The notes under the pieces were generated by a model. It saw only the letters and a list, made by a program, of their open reading frames with translations, was not told where the DNA came from and searched no databases. Positions 16,491 through 25,084 of a stretch of 32,432 nucleotides of DNA are shown here, in pieces (positions within the stretch are counted from its first letter, which is position 1; every line of letters starts with the position of its first letter). The stretch covers positions 1 to 32,432 of the forward strand of contig NZ_JAIRBM010000031.1 of the NCBI RefSeq assembly GCF_020089865.1, written 5' to 3'. A program made the translations under genes and the position numbers. This DNA is from Microvirga puerhi (GTDB lineage Bacteria; Pseudomonadota; Alphaproteobacteria; Rhizobiales; Beijerinckiaceae).

Positions 16491-17501
16491 ATGAGAGCAG
16501 TTCTTTGCAGGGAGTTCGGGCCGCGTGCCGAACTGCGGATCGAGGAAGTCGCCGCGCCGATTCCACGTGAGGATGAGGTCTTGATCACGGTCGAGGCCTG
16601 CGGCGTGAACTTCTTTGATGGATTGGTCGTCGAAGGCAAATATCAAACACGGCCCGATCGTCCCTTTTCGCCCGGAAGCGAAGTTGCTGGTGTAGTGACG
16701 GCCGTGGGTCAGCATGTGACGACGATCACCAAGGGAATGCGCGTTCTCGGCTTTGCCGGCTTCGGAGGATATGCGGAGCAGGCAGTCGTTCCCGCCCCGC
16801 ACGTCTTCCCGATTCCGGATGAAATGAGTTTCGTGGAAGCTGCCGGCTTCCTGATTACATACGGGACGTCACATCACGCCCTAAAGGACAGGGCGCAAAT
16901 CGCGCCTGGCGAAACCCTTCTCGTTCTCGGTGCTGCGGGCGGGGTCGGGCTGACGGCAGTCGAACTCGGAAAGTGCATGGGGGCCCGCGTCATCGCTGCC
17001 GCTTCCACCGACGAGAAACTTGCCCTTTGTCGCGCTTACGGAGCAGACGAAACAATCAATTATTCCAGCGAAGATCTGCGCCAAAGGGTGAAGGACATTA
17101 CCGATGGACGCGGCGTGGACGTGATCTACGACCCTGTGGGTGGACCGATGACGGAAACCGCCCTACGCAGTCTTGCCCTGTTCGGGCGACACCTTGTCAT
17201 CGGATTCGCGGCGGGCGAAATCCCGAAAGTTCCACTGAACCTTCTCTTGCTCAAGCAGAGTTCTCTCATCGGCGTCTTCTGGGGAGCTCATGCCCGCGCG
17301 ACCCCCTCCAAGAACGCGGGCAACATCGCGGAGCTTCTCCGGTGGTTCGCGGAGGGAAAGCTCAAGCCGCATATTTTTGCGTCCTATCCGATCGACCATT
17401 TCAGCGAGGCCCTCGATCTCGTGATGGAAAGGACGGTGCAGGGAAAGGTCGTTCTCACAACCGCCAATGATCGTATCCATAAGGACAAAGTTTCGGAATG
17501 A
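16491..17501 (+). CDS. Medium-chain reductase, NADPH:quinone oxidoreductase-like
   Basis: A 336-residue zinc-independent medium-chain dehydrogenase/reductase. The N-terminal GroES-like domain contains GVNFFDGLVVEGKYQ and PGSEVAGVV. The nucleotide-binding motif is GAAGGVGLTAVELG at residues 147-160. Zinc-binding cysteines are missing, which fits quinone reductase, enoyl reductase or YhdH-type members. It may reduce or oxidise an alkene next to a carbonyl in the ring-cleavage products. The ATG at 16491 aligns with family N-termini; the frame stays open upstream through the regulatory palindrome, which argues against an earlier start. Its stop overlaps the next gene by 4 bases. Confidence 0.88.
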   Translation: MRAVLCREFGPRAELRIEEVAAPIPREDEVLITVEACGVNFFDGLVVEGKYQTRPDRPFSPGSEVAGVVTAVGQHVTTITKGMRVLGFAGFGGYAEQAVVPAPHVFPIPDEMSFVEAAGFLITYGTSHHALKDRAQIAPGETLLVLGAAGGVGLTAVELGKCMGARVIAAASTDEKLALCRAYGADETINYSSEDLRQRVKDITDGRGVDVIYDPVGGPMTETALRSLALFGRHLVIGFAAGEIPKVPLNLLLLKQSSLIGVFWGAHARATPSKNAGNIAELLRWFAEGKLKPHIFASYPIDHFSEALDLVMERTVQGKVVLTTANDRIHKDKVSE

Positions 17502-19591
17502 CTGAGCTCCTCACGCAGACGGTATCGATCGCGGTGCATGGCGACATTCTGGTCGCGACGACCGACAATCCGCCCGTCAACGCTCTGTCACACTCCGTTC
17601 GTGCGGGGCTGGGCGACGCTATCGCCACCTTCGAGTCGAACGATTCCGTGCGGGCAATGATCCTCATCTGCGCCGGCAGGACGTTTTTTGCTGGAGCGGA
17701 TATTCGCGAATTCGGAAAGCCGATGCACGATCCTCTGCTCGGCGAGATCATCGCGCGCCTCGACGGTTGTTCCAAGCCAATCATTGCAGCAATCCATGGA
17801 ACGGCACTCGGGGGAGGCCTCGAGGTGGCTCTTGCGTGCAGCTATCGGGTCGCCGCTCCGGCGGCCAAGTTCGGCTTGCCCGAGGTCAAGCTCGGGATCT
17901 TGCCCGGTGCCGGCGGAAGTCTCCGACTACCGCGTCTGATCGGTGTGGAAGCCGCTCTCTCCATGATCAGCGAGGGACGGCAGGTCTCGGCTGCTGAGGC
18001 CATCCGTAATGGCTTGATTGATGCCATTTTCGAAGGTGACCTCAAGGACGAAGCAATCGGTTTCGCGCGGCGCATCATCGACGCTGGAGCGCATATTCGC
18101 CGCGCGAGCGATCTCTTTATCCCGTCGTACGATCCGGCTCTGTTCGAGGCGGCTCGCGCCTCCATGAGGAAAAAGTTCCGCGGTTTCGTCGCACCCCAGA
18201 AAGCCGTCGACCTCGTCGAGATGGCTGCGAGGATGCCTTTCGCCGAAGCTTGCGAGCCCGAATATGCGACCTGCAAGGAGCTTCTCGGGTCGCCTCAATC
18301 CAAGGCTCTGCGTCACATGTTCGTAGCGGAGCGTGAAGCGCTCAAGATCGGTGGAGTGTCGACCGACGTGGTGCCACGCGATGTCCGTAAGGTTGCAGTC
18401 GTGGGTCCTGGAACCATGGGCCGGGGCATCACCGTCTGTCTCCTCGATGCCGGACTTTCCGTGGTTTTAATCGGGCTCTCGGACGAGGGTCTGAGTAAGG
18501 CACAGAATGCGATTGCGAAGATCTACGACAGCGCTCTCAAGCGCGGCTCTCTATCTGCGGATGAGATGGAGCGCCGCCTGAGCCGGCTCACGCTGACGCA
18601 ATCCTACAACGGTCTTGCCGATGTGGACCTTGCTATCGAGGCGGTCACGGAAGATATCGCCGTCAAGGCGGAGGTATTCCGCAAACTGGACAACGCCCTT
18701 CGGGACGATGCCATCGTCGCCACCAATACCTCGTTCCTGGATATCGACGAACTGGCACGCGCGAGCCGTAGGCCTCAGAACGTGGCCGGCATGCATTTCT
18801 TCAATCCAGCTCACGTGATGAAGCTCGTGGAGAACGTACGCGCCTCGCATTCGACTCCCGACGTTCTTGCGACGATCACCACTCTCGCCCGTAAACTTGG
18901 CAAGATGCCCGTTATGGTAGGACGATCCGAAGGATTTGTTGCGAACCGCATGCTCTCCAAACGCACGCGCGAGGCGCAATTCCTCCTGGAGGAGGGGGCA
19001 ACGCCAGCGCAGATCGATCGGGTCTTGAGTGGCTTCGGTTTTCCTATAGGTCCCTTCGCTCTCGCCGATCTCGCAGGTATGGATATCATGGCGGCTGCGC
19101 GCGCAACGCGTCTGCCGCGTATGAGCGAACGGGAAAAGCGCTGCAACATTGTCGACAGGCTCGTCGCCGCAGGACGGCTCGGGCAGAAAACCGGGGCGGG
19201 CTATTACCGCTACGACGCGAAGCGCACGGCATCGCTGGATCCGGAAGTGGATGCAATCATCGAGTCTCATCGTCGGGACAACGGCATCGTTGCGCGTGTG
19301 ATCACAGACGAAGAGATCCTGGAGCGTTGCCTCTACGCAATGATCAACGAGGCCGCAAAGATCCTCGAAGAAGGCGCAGCCGCACGGCCCGGTGATATCG
19401 ACGTGATTTGGACCAACGGATTTGGATTCCCAACCTACCTCGGTGGGCCGATGTTCCACGCGGATCGGATCGGAGTCCGGACGATCAAGGCCGCGCTCGA
19501 CCATTACAGTACTCTGGTTGGACGAGAATACTTCCAGCCCACTGCTCTCATCGAGCGACTCGCTACCGAAGGGAAGGGCTTCTACGGCTGA
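17498..19591 (+). CDS. Fused enoyl-CoA hydratase / 3-hydroxyacyl-CoA dehydrogenase (FadB/FadJ-like)
   Basis: A 697-residue multifunctional beta-oxidation enzyme. The N-terminal crotonase domain has FFAGADIREF, GGGLEVALAC with Glu109, and GLPEVKLGILPGAGG with Glu129, so both catalytic glutamates are present. From about residue 297 a 3-hydroxyacyl-CoA dehydrogenase domain begins with VAVVGPGTMGRG (300-310), with ATNTSFLDI and the catalytic His433 in GMHFFNPAH. A second C-terminal helical domain completes the fold. It catalyses hydration and NAD-dependent oxidation, preparing substrate for the thiolase at 23829. It overlaps the reductase gene by 4 bases and lies 47 bases before ipdA. Length is normal for short FadJ-like proteins. 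Confidence 0.93.
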   Translation: MTELLTQTVSIAVHGDILVATTDNPPVNALSHSVRAGLGDAIATFESNDSVRAMILICAGRTFFAGADIREFGKPMHDPLLGEIIARLDGCSKPIIAAIHGTALGGGLEVALACSYRVAAPAAKFGLPEVKLGILPGAGGSLRLPRLIGVEAALSMISEGRQVSAAEAIRNGLIDAIFEGDLKDEAIGFARRIIDAGAHIRRASDLFIPSYDPALFEAARASMRKKFRGFVAPQKAVDLVEMAARMPFAEACEPEYATCKELLGSPQSKALRHMFVAEREALKIGGVSTDVVPRDVRKVAVVGPGTMGRGITVCLLDAGLSVVLIGLSDEGLSKAQNAIAKIYDSALKRGSLSADEMERRLSRLTLTQSYNGLADVDLAIEAVTEDIAVKAEVFRKLDNALRDDAIVATNTSFLDIDELARASRRPQNVAGMHFFNPAHVMKLVENVRASHSTPDVLATITTLARKLGKMPVMVGRSEGFVANRMLSKRTREAQFLLEEGATPAQIDRVLSGFGFPIGPFALADLAGMDIMAAARATRLPRMSEREKRCNIVDRLVAAGRLGQKTGAGYYRYDAKRTASLDPEVDAIIESHRRDNGIVARVITDEEILERCLYAMINEAAKILEEGAAARPGDIDVIWTNGFGFPTYLGGPMFHADRIGVRTIKAALDHYSTLVGREYFQPTALIERLATEGKGFYG

Positions 19592-19638
19592 TTGGAGCCG
19601 CGACAGTCACGATTTCGACGAATAGGAAGACGGATTTC

Positions 19639-20523
19639 ATGCCAATGAACAAGGAAATGGACGCCAAGTCGGTTGTCGCGCAACTGCGGGACGGAATGAC
19701 GATCGGAGTTGGTGGGTGGGGACCACGCCGCAAGCCGATGGCCCTTATCCGGGAAATTTTGCGATCTGACCTGAAAGACCTCACCATTGCCGCCTATGGC
19801 GGCCCAGAGGTCGGAATGCTGTGTGCAGCCGGGAAAGTGCGCAAGCTTATCTATGGCTTCGTTTCTCTCGATGCGATCCCGATCGAGCCCTATTTTCGTA
19901 AGGCCCGAGAGGCCGGTTCCATCGAGGTGAACGAACTCGATGAAGGTCTGCTTCTTCTGGGACTCCAGGCCGCCGGCCACCAGCTGCCGTTCCTTCCGAC
20001 CCGTGTCGGCCTGGGCTCGGATGTCATGACCTACAATCCATATTTGAAGACGGTTCGCTCGCCCTATGAAGATGGCGAGGAATTGCTAGCGATGAAGGCG
20101 ATCAGACTCGACGCGGCACTGATCCATGTCAGTCGGTCGGACCGGCTCGGCAATACGCAGACCGATGGTCCCGATCCGTATTTCGATCCTCTCTTTGCCC
20201 GGGCCGCGGACAAGGTCTTCGTAACCGCCGAAGAATTGGTCGATCGGATCGACATCTCTCATCCGCACCTTGCGAAGAACAATCTCTTCGAGCGCTACTT
20301 GGTCACCGGTGTGGTGTCGGCTCCGCTAGGTGCGCATCCTACGACATCTCATGATGGTTACGGATGGGATATGGCCCATCTGAAGGTCTACAGCGCGTCG
20401 GCTTCCGAGGAGAGCGGATGGAAACGTTACTTTGACGAATTCATCGCCGGCGGTGAGGAGGGCTACCTCGACCGCGTTGGCGGCCGTGCTCACGTACGCG
20501 CCCTTCCTATTCCCGCTTTCTGA
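19639..20523 (+). CDS. ipdA: IpdA homologue: ring-opening CoA hydrolase, subunit A (CoA-transferase family I fold)
   Basis: A 294-residue protein resembling IpdA (Rv3551 in Mycobacterium tuberculosis, older name glutaconate CoA-transferase alpha). Strongly recalled shared blocks are LRDGMTIGVGGWGPRRKPMA, the ILRSDLKDLTI to AAYGGPEVG stretch, AGKVRKLIYGFVSLD and LDEGLLLLGLQAA. In established work IpdAB is not a transferase but hydrolyses the last ring (C ring) of COCHEA-CoA, using a glutamate of IpdA. The Glu in LDEG (residue 102) is a candidate for it. ATG 19639 follows AGGAAG; ATG 19645 is an alternative. It is followed 12 bases later by the B subunit gene. This is one of the two most informative genes for assigning the pathway. 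Confidence 0.85.
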   Translation: MPMNKEMDAKSVVAQLRDGMTIGVGGWGPRRKPMALIREILRSDLKDLTIAAYGGPEVGMLCAAGKVRKLIYGFVSLDAIPIEPYFRKAREAGSIEVNELDEGLLLLGLQAAGHQLPFLPTRVGLGSDVMTYNPYLKTVRSPYEDGEELLAMKAIRLDAALIHVSRSDRLGNTQTDGPDPYFDPLFARAADKVFVTAEELVDRIDISHPHLAKNNLFERYLVTGVVSAPLGAHPTTSHDGYGWDMAHLKVYSASASEESGWKRYFDEFIAGGEEGYLDRVGGRAHVRALPIPAF

Positions 20524-20535
20524 CCAGGACACAAA

Positions 20536-21330
20536 ATGATCAACGCCAACGATTTTTCACTCGCGGAACTGGTGATCGTCGCTGCTGCAGAAGCTTGGCG
20601 GGGCGACGGTGAGGTACTGGCCACCGGGATCGGGCCTTTGCCCCGCATTGCGGCCGGTCTCGCCAAGCTGACCTTTGCTCCTGGTCTCGTGCTCACCGAC
20701 GGAGAAGCCTACACCGTCGAGGAGCCGATCCCGCTTGGCTCCCGCGACCACCAAATAAAACCCTCGGGCTGGATGCCCTATAGCCGCGTCTTCGACAGCG
20801 TGTGGAGCGGCAAGCGTCATGCCATGGTGACACCGGTACAGGTCGATCGGTTCGGGCAGGCCAACATTTCTGCGTTGGGCGACTTCAAAAGGCCGAAAGT
20901 GCAGATGCTTGGCGTTCGAGGGTTTCCGGGAAACAGCGTCTGCCACAAGAATTCCATGTTCCTTCCGAACCACGGCAAGCGTACGTTCACGGAGGCCGAG
21001 GTCGATGTTGTCGCCAGCGTCGGTCACAACCCCGCGCGCTGGCCGCTGAGCGCCAAGCGAAAGCCCGTCGATCTCGGCATCGTCGTCACGAATCTCTGTG
21101 TTCTCGACTTCAATGGCCCCAATCACGCGGCGCAGGTCCTTTCCCTTCATCCGGGCGTGAGCTTCGAGGAGGTGCAGGCCGAAACGGGCTTCCCACTTCT
21201 TCGGGCGAAACGTATGCGCGTGAGCGTGGCGCCGACCGAAGAACAGCTTGCGATCATCCGCCGCCTCGATCCCAGCGAGATCCGCGCCAATGTCATTAAG
21301 GGTAACCCGCCGGGCCGGAAGGCAGCATAG
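20536..21330 (+). CDS. ipdB: IpdB homologue: ring-opening CoA hydrolase, subunit B
   Basis: A 264-residue partner of IpdA, resembling Rv3552. Shared blocks are LAKLTFAPGLVLTDGEA, GWMPYSRVFDSVWSGKRHAMV, VQVDRFGQANISALGDF and MLGVRGFPGNSVCHK, followed by NLCVLDFNGPNHAAQVLSLHPGV. Family CoA-transferase beta subunits carry a covalent-catalysis glutamate; I cannot place it with certainty, which agrees with hydrolase activity in IpdAB. The gene starts 12 bases after ipdA with an AGGA ribosome-binding site and is certainly in the same operon. Together the two form a heterotetrameric beta-diketone-type C-C hydrolase in the known case. A related ring-opening hydrolase for a different alicyclic CoA ester is the alternative. 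Confidence 0.85.
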   Translation: MINANDFSLAELVIVAAAEAWRGDGEVLATGIGPLPRIAAGLAKLTFAPGLVLTDGEAYTVEEPIPLGSRDHQIKPSGWMPYSRVFDSVWSGKRHAMVTPVQVDRFGQANISALGDFKRPKVQMLGVRGFPGNSVCHKNSMFLPNHGKRTFTEAEVDVVASVGHNPARWPLSAKRKPVDLGIVVTNLCVLDFNGPNHAAQVLSLHPGVSFEEVQAETGFPLLRAKRMRVSVAPTEEQLAIIRRLDPSEIRANVIKGNPPGRKAA

Positions 21331-21350
21331 GACAGAGGCGGACCGGAAAA

Positions 21351-22559
21351 ATGGACTTCACATACAGTGCCAGGACGACCGAACTCCTCGAACGGCTTGG
21401 CGGGTTCATGGATACCTATATCTATCCGAATGAACGTCGCTATCATGAGGAAGTCGAAGCGAACCGGTGGGGCCATCCGCCCATTCTGGAGGAGTTGAAG
21501 GCGAAGGCGAAGGCGGCTGACCTTTGGAATCTTTTCTTGCCGGATTCTCATCATGGCGCGGGCCTCAGCAACGTGGAATACGCGCCGCTCTGTGAGATGA
21601 TGGGACGCGTGCACTTCTCCTCCCAGGTCTTCAATTGCTCCGCACCCGACACGGGGAACATCGAAACCTTGGAGCGGTACGGAACCGAAGAGCAAAAGGC
21701 GCGTTGGTTGCCGCCGCTTCTTGCGGGGGAGATCCGATCGGCTTTCGCCATGACGGAGCCGGACGTTGCGTCAAGCGACGCGACTAATATCCGTAGCTCC
21801 ATCACGCGTGACGGAAACCATTACGTCATCAATGGCCGCAAGTGGTGGATTTCCGGTGTCGGCGATCCGCAATGCGAACTACTGATCTTCATGGGGAAGA
21901 CCAATCCCGACGCGCCGAAGCATTTGCAGCAATCCATGATTCTCGTCCCATTGAAGACGCCAGGCGTGACAGTGATTCGCCCTATGCATGTCTTCGGTTA
22001 CGACGATGCCCCACATGGGCACATGGAGATCGCCTTCGATAACGTCCGCGTCCCTGTCGAGAATATTCTTCTGGGAGAAGGACGCGGCTTCGAGATCGCT
22101 CAGGGCCGCCTCGGACCGGGCCGCATCCATCATTGCATGAGGCTCATCGGTCTAGCGGAACGTTGCCTTGAGTTAATGTGCCGGCGCGTCAAGGATCGTG
22201 TCACCTTCGGGCGTCCGATCGCGGAGCAATCGGTCACGCTCGAGCGCATTGCCGAATCCCGTATTCTCATCGACCAAGCTCGCCTTCTGACTCTGAAGGC
22301 CGCCTATATGATGGACACGGTCGGCAACAAGGAGGCTCGGGCCGAGATCGCGATGATCAAGGTCGCTGCGCCCAACATGGCCTGCAGGGTCATCGATTGG
22401 GCTATTCAGGCTCACGGTGCTGCCGGTGTTTCGCAGGACTTTGTTCTGGCGAACTACTATGCGCATGCGCGCAAGATCCGCTTCGCGGACGGGCCGGATG
22501 AAGTTCATCGTAACCAGATCGGCCGAATAGAACTCGCCAAATATGCCGACCGGAACTAG
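21351..22559 (+). CDS. Acyl-CoA dehydrogenase, ACAD10/11 (LvaC-like) type
   Basis: A 402-residue acyl-CoA dehydrogenase of full length. It has AFAMTEPDVASSDATN in the FAD-contact region, GRKWWISGVGDPQC, and the C-terminal RFADGPDEVHRNQIGRIEL segment. ADGPDEVH is the signature of the dehydrogenase domain of human ACAD10 and ACAD11, where Asp takes the place of the usual catalytic Glu. The next gene, 7 bases downstream, encodes the kinase-like domain that is fused to this dehydrogenase in the animal proteins. In the levulinate pathway of Pseudomonas, LvaC does the dehydrogenase part of 4-hydroxyacyl-CoA rearrangement after phosphorylation. I infer a similar role here on a gamma-hydroxyacyl-CoA. 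Confidence 0.9.
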   Translation: MDFTYSARTTELLERLGGFMDTYIYPNERRYHEEVEANRWGHPPILEELKAKAKAADLWNLFLPDSHHGAGLSNVEYAPLCEMMGRVHFSSQVFNCSAPDTGNIETLERYGTEEQKARWLPPLLAGEIRSAFAMTEPDVASSDATNIRSSITRDGNHYVINGRKWWISGVGDPQCELLIFMGKTNPDAPKHLQQSMILVPLKTPGVTVIRPMHVFGYDDAPHGHMEIAFDNVRVPVENILLGEGRGFEIAQGRLGPGRIHHCMRLIGLAERCLELMCRRVKDRVTFGRPIAEQSVTLERIAESRILIDQARLLTLKAAYMMDTVGNKEARAEIAMIKVAAPNMACRVIDWAIQAHGAAGVSQDFVLANYYAHARKIRFADGPDEVHRNQIGRIELAKYADRN

Positions 22560-22566
22560 GCGGTAG

Positions 22567-23643
22567 ATGGCCATGGACGCGAACCGCTTCATCGGAACGG
22601 AGCCGCTTTCGCCTCAGAGTCGGATCGATCCGGAGCGGCTACGATGCTATCTGCAAGCGCGGCTGCCTCAATGCTCGGGCGAGATGACGATCGCTCGGTT
22701 TCGTGGCGGACAATCGAATCCGACGCTACTTCTAACGTTCTCAAGCGGCACGAGACTCGTTCTGCGTAAGAAGCCGGACGGCAAGCTCTTGGCCTCTGCC
22801 CATGCGGTGGACCGCGAGTACCGTGTCGTTAGCGCTCTTGCTGGGAGCGGCGTTCCCGTCGCGCGAACGCATCTCCTTTGCGATGATGAGAGCATCGTGG
22901 GAGCGATGTTCTATGTGATGGATTATGTAGAAGGTCGCTCCTTCTGGGACCCGGCGCTACCGCATCTTTCTTCGGAGGAGAGGAGGGCGATCTATCATGA
23001 GATGAACCGGGTCGTTGCCTGCCTCCACACCCTAGATCACGCGGCAAGAGGCCTCGAGACCTTTGGCAGGCCAGCGAACTATATTGCGCGTCAGGTCACG
23101 CGATGGACGACGCAGTATCGTGCCTCTGAGACCGTATCCATTCCAGCAATGGATCGGCTAATCGAATGGTTGCCTCACAACGTTCCGGCCGAGTCGCGGC
23201 ATGCACTTCTGCACGGCGACTTTCGCATCGACAATCTCATCTTCCATTCTCATGAGGCGAAGATCATCGCTGTCGTTGACTGGGAATTGTCGACCCTCGG
23301 CGATCCCATGGCGGATTTCGCGTACCACATGCTCACGTGGCATTTTTCGCCGAAACCCTTCCGAGGCCTATACGGCCTCGATCTCGCGGTGCTAGGCATA
23401 CCGGACGAGCGCTCCTACCGGGATCTTTATCTCAAAGCGACGGGACAGGCGAACGTCTTGGATCGCCAGTGGTACGCTTATCTAGCTTTCAGTCTTTTCC
23501 GAGTGGCGGCCATCCGCCAAGGCATCATGAAGCGCGTCGTCGACGGCACCGCAGCGAGCGCCCATGCGGGTGAGGCGGGTGCGCTCGCTGCCCCTGTTGC
23601 GGAGCAGGGATGGCAGTATGCCGAAAGGGCAATGCGTACCTGA
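22567..23643 (+). CDS. Aminoglycoside-phosphotransferase-fold kinase, ACAD10/11-kinase (LvaA-like) type
   Basis: A 358-residue kinase of the APH fold. The candidate nucleotide lysine lies in LVLRKKP (residues 68-69), the catalytic loop is HGDFRIDN (216-223) and the metal-binding DWE is at 238-240, followed by LSTLGDPMADFAYHML. These match the N-terminal kinase domain of ACAD10/11 and the bacterial LvaA kinase, which phosphorylate the 4-hydroxyl of 4-hydroxyacyl-CoAs. It is not an antibiotic-resistance gene on this evidence. It is paired with the dehydrogenase ending at 22559 and closes the unit that began at 16491. Start could be 22567 or the ATG at 22573. A small LvaB-like partner was not recognised. 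Confidence 0.85.
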   Translation: MAMDANRFIGTEPLSPQSRIDPERLRCYLQARLPQCSGEMTIARFRGGQSNPTLLLTFSSGTRLVLRKKPDGKLLASAHAVDREYRVVSALAGSGVPVARTHLLCDDESIVGAMFYVMDYVEGRSFWDPALPHLSSEERRAIYHEMNRVVACLHTLDHAARGLETFGRPANYIARQVTRWTTQYRASETVSIPAMDRLIEWLPHNVPAESRHALLHGDFRIDNLIFHSHEAKIIAVVDWELSTLGDPMADFAYHMLTWHFSPKPFRGLYGLDLAVLGIPDERSYRDLYLKATGQANVLDRQWYAYLAFSLFRVAAIRQGIMKRVVDGTAASAHAGEAGALAAPVAEQGWQYAERAMRT

Positions 23644-23736
23644 GCGCCGAAGCTCCGCACAGGCGGAAGAACGAATCCTCCATTTCGCAGGAGGCGTCGG
23701 CAGAGATGGGGCGTCGACCAGGTGAGACAAGGCCGT

Positions 23737-23752
23737 TAGTCTCTTCAGACGA
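23737..23752 (+). promoter_or_regulatory. Shared 16-bp palindromic motif, copy 6
   Basis: The sequence is TAGTCTCTTCAGACGA; GTCT and AGAC form a perfect inverted repeat around CTTC. It is preceded by GGCCGT, as at copy 1, and followed by TG. It ends 76 bases before the TTG start of the thiolase gene. Confidence 0.7.
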
Positions 23753-23828
23753 TGTCGCCGCGCCATCCGGATTTTACGCAAGAAACTCATGCCACGCCGC
23801 CAGGTCGTTGCCCCTTAGGAGAACTCCG

Positions 23829-25034
23829 TTGCGCGAAGCCGTTATCGTTTCCGTCGCCCGTACCCCCATCGGAAAGGCCTTTCGCGGAGCCTTCAACGAG
23901 ACGGAGGCTCCGGCCCTGTCAGGGCACGTGGTGCGCGAAGCCGTTGCTCGCGCCCGGATCGCTCCGGATGAGGTGGAGGATGTCGTGATGGGCTGTTCCG
24001 CCCAGCAAGGAACACAGGGCTACAACATCGGCCGCCTGACAGCTGCTGCCGCCGGTCTGCCCGACAGCGTTCCCGGTATGACGATCGACCGCATGTGCTC
24101 ATCGGGCCTCATGGCGGTTTCCATCGCGGCGAAGCAGATCATGGCCGACGGAATGAATACGGTCGTTGCGGGTGGCGTCGAGTCTATCAGCCTCACACAG
24201 AACAAGCACAAGAATACCTATCGCAGTCGATCGGAAACGGTGGTGGCCCACTGGCCCCATATGTATATGACGATGATTGAGACGGCGGAGATCGTTGCAC
24301 GAAAATATGGCATCGGTCGAGATGTGCAGGACGAGTTCTCGCTCGCGAGTCAAGTTAGCACGGCGGCAGCTTACAAGGCCGGCCGTTTCAACGCGGAGGT
24401 CGTGCCCATGCCCTCGCGCAAGATGATCATCGACAAGGCCGCCGGCGAAACTCGCTATGAGAACATCGTGCTGACCGAAGACGAGGGTTATCGCGCGGAT
24501 ACCACCCTCGAAGGGCTCGCGAAGCTGAAGCCCGTCTTCGCCAACGGCGAGACGATCAAAGAGGGTGAGTTCGTGACTGCGGGTAACGCATCCCAGTTGT
24601 CTGACGGCGCAGCTGCGCTCGTTCTCATGGAGGCTGGACATGCCGCGTCCCGAGGACTGGAGCCGCTTGGTATCTATCGCGGCATGGCCGTCGCTGGATG
24701 CCTTCCCGAGGAAATGGGTATCGGCCCGGTTTACGCCGTTCCCAGGCTCCTCAAACAGCATGGCCTGAAGGTTGATGATATCGGTCTATGGGAGCTGAAC
24801 GAGGCCTTCGCCAGTCAAGCAGTATACTGTCGCGATCGTCTCGGAATCGATCCTGAGAAGCTCAACGTGAATGGGGGTGCCATCGCGGTCGGCCATCCCT
24901 TCGGCATGACAGGGGCTCGTATGACAGGCCATCTTCTCATCGAAGGGCGTCGACGAGGCGTCAAATACGGTGTCGTGACGATGTGCATCGGTGGCGGCAT
25001 GGGTGCTGCAGGCTTATTCGAGATCGTGTCATAG
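23829..25034 (+). CDS. Acetyl-CoA acetyltransferase family thiolase
   Basis: A 401-residue thiolase for the last cleavage of a 3-oxoacyl-CoA. It starts REAVIVSVARTPIGKAFRG. The nucleophilic Cys90 lies in DRMCSSGLMA, the His loop is NGGAIAVGHPFGMTGAR and the second cysteine is in TMCIGGGMGAAG; NEAFASQ is also intact. I chose the TTG at 23829 because AGGAG lies 7 bases upstream, the conserved N-terminus starts here, and the regulatory palindrome would otherwise be inside the coding region. In the HIP pathway this step is carried out by FadA6. This protein looks like a general thiolase of the right class, and orthology to FadA6 is not shown. It is transcribed toward the TetR gene, 50 bases away. 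Confidence 0.92.
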   Translation: MREAVIVSVARTPIGKAFRGAFNETEAPALSGHVVREAVARARIAPDEVEDVVMGCSAQQGTQGYNIGRLTAAAAGLPDSVPGMTIDRMCSSGLMAVSIAAKQIMADGMNTVVAGGVESISLTQNKHKNTYRSRSETVVAHWPHMYMTMIETAEIVARKYGIGRDVQDEFSLASQVSTAAAYKAGRFNAEVVPMPSRKMIIDKAAGETRYENIVLTEDEGYRADTTLEGLAKLKPVFANGETIKEGEFVTAGNASQLSDGAAALVLMEAGHAASRGLEPLGIYRGMAVAGCLPEEMGIGPVYAVPRLLKQHGLKVDDIGLWELNEAFASQAVYCRDRLGIDPEKLNVNGGAIAVGHPFGMTGARMTGHLLIEGRRRGVKYGVVTMCIGGGMGAAGLFEIVS

Positions 25035-25084
25035 GAGCTTGGCTCCCCGGAATCGCGAAGGCCGCAGCCAACTGCTTGGGGACA

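Noticed and set aside
22567..23643. Aminoglycoside resistance gene
   Set aside because: The APH fold is present, but the residues and the adjacent dehydrogenase match the ACAD10/11 and LvaA kinases.
25034..25046. GGAGC-TTG-GCTCC hairpin after the thiolase as a terminator
   Set aside because: The stem is only 5 bp with a 3-base loop and no T run follows.
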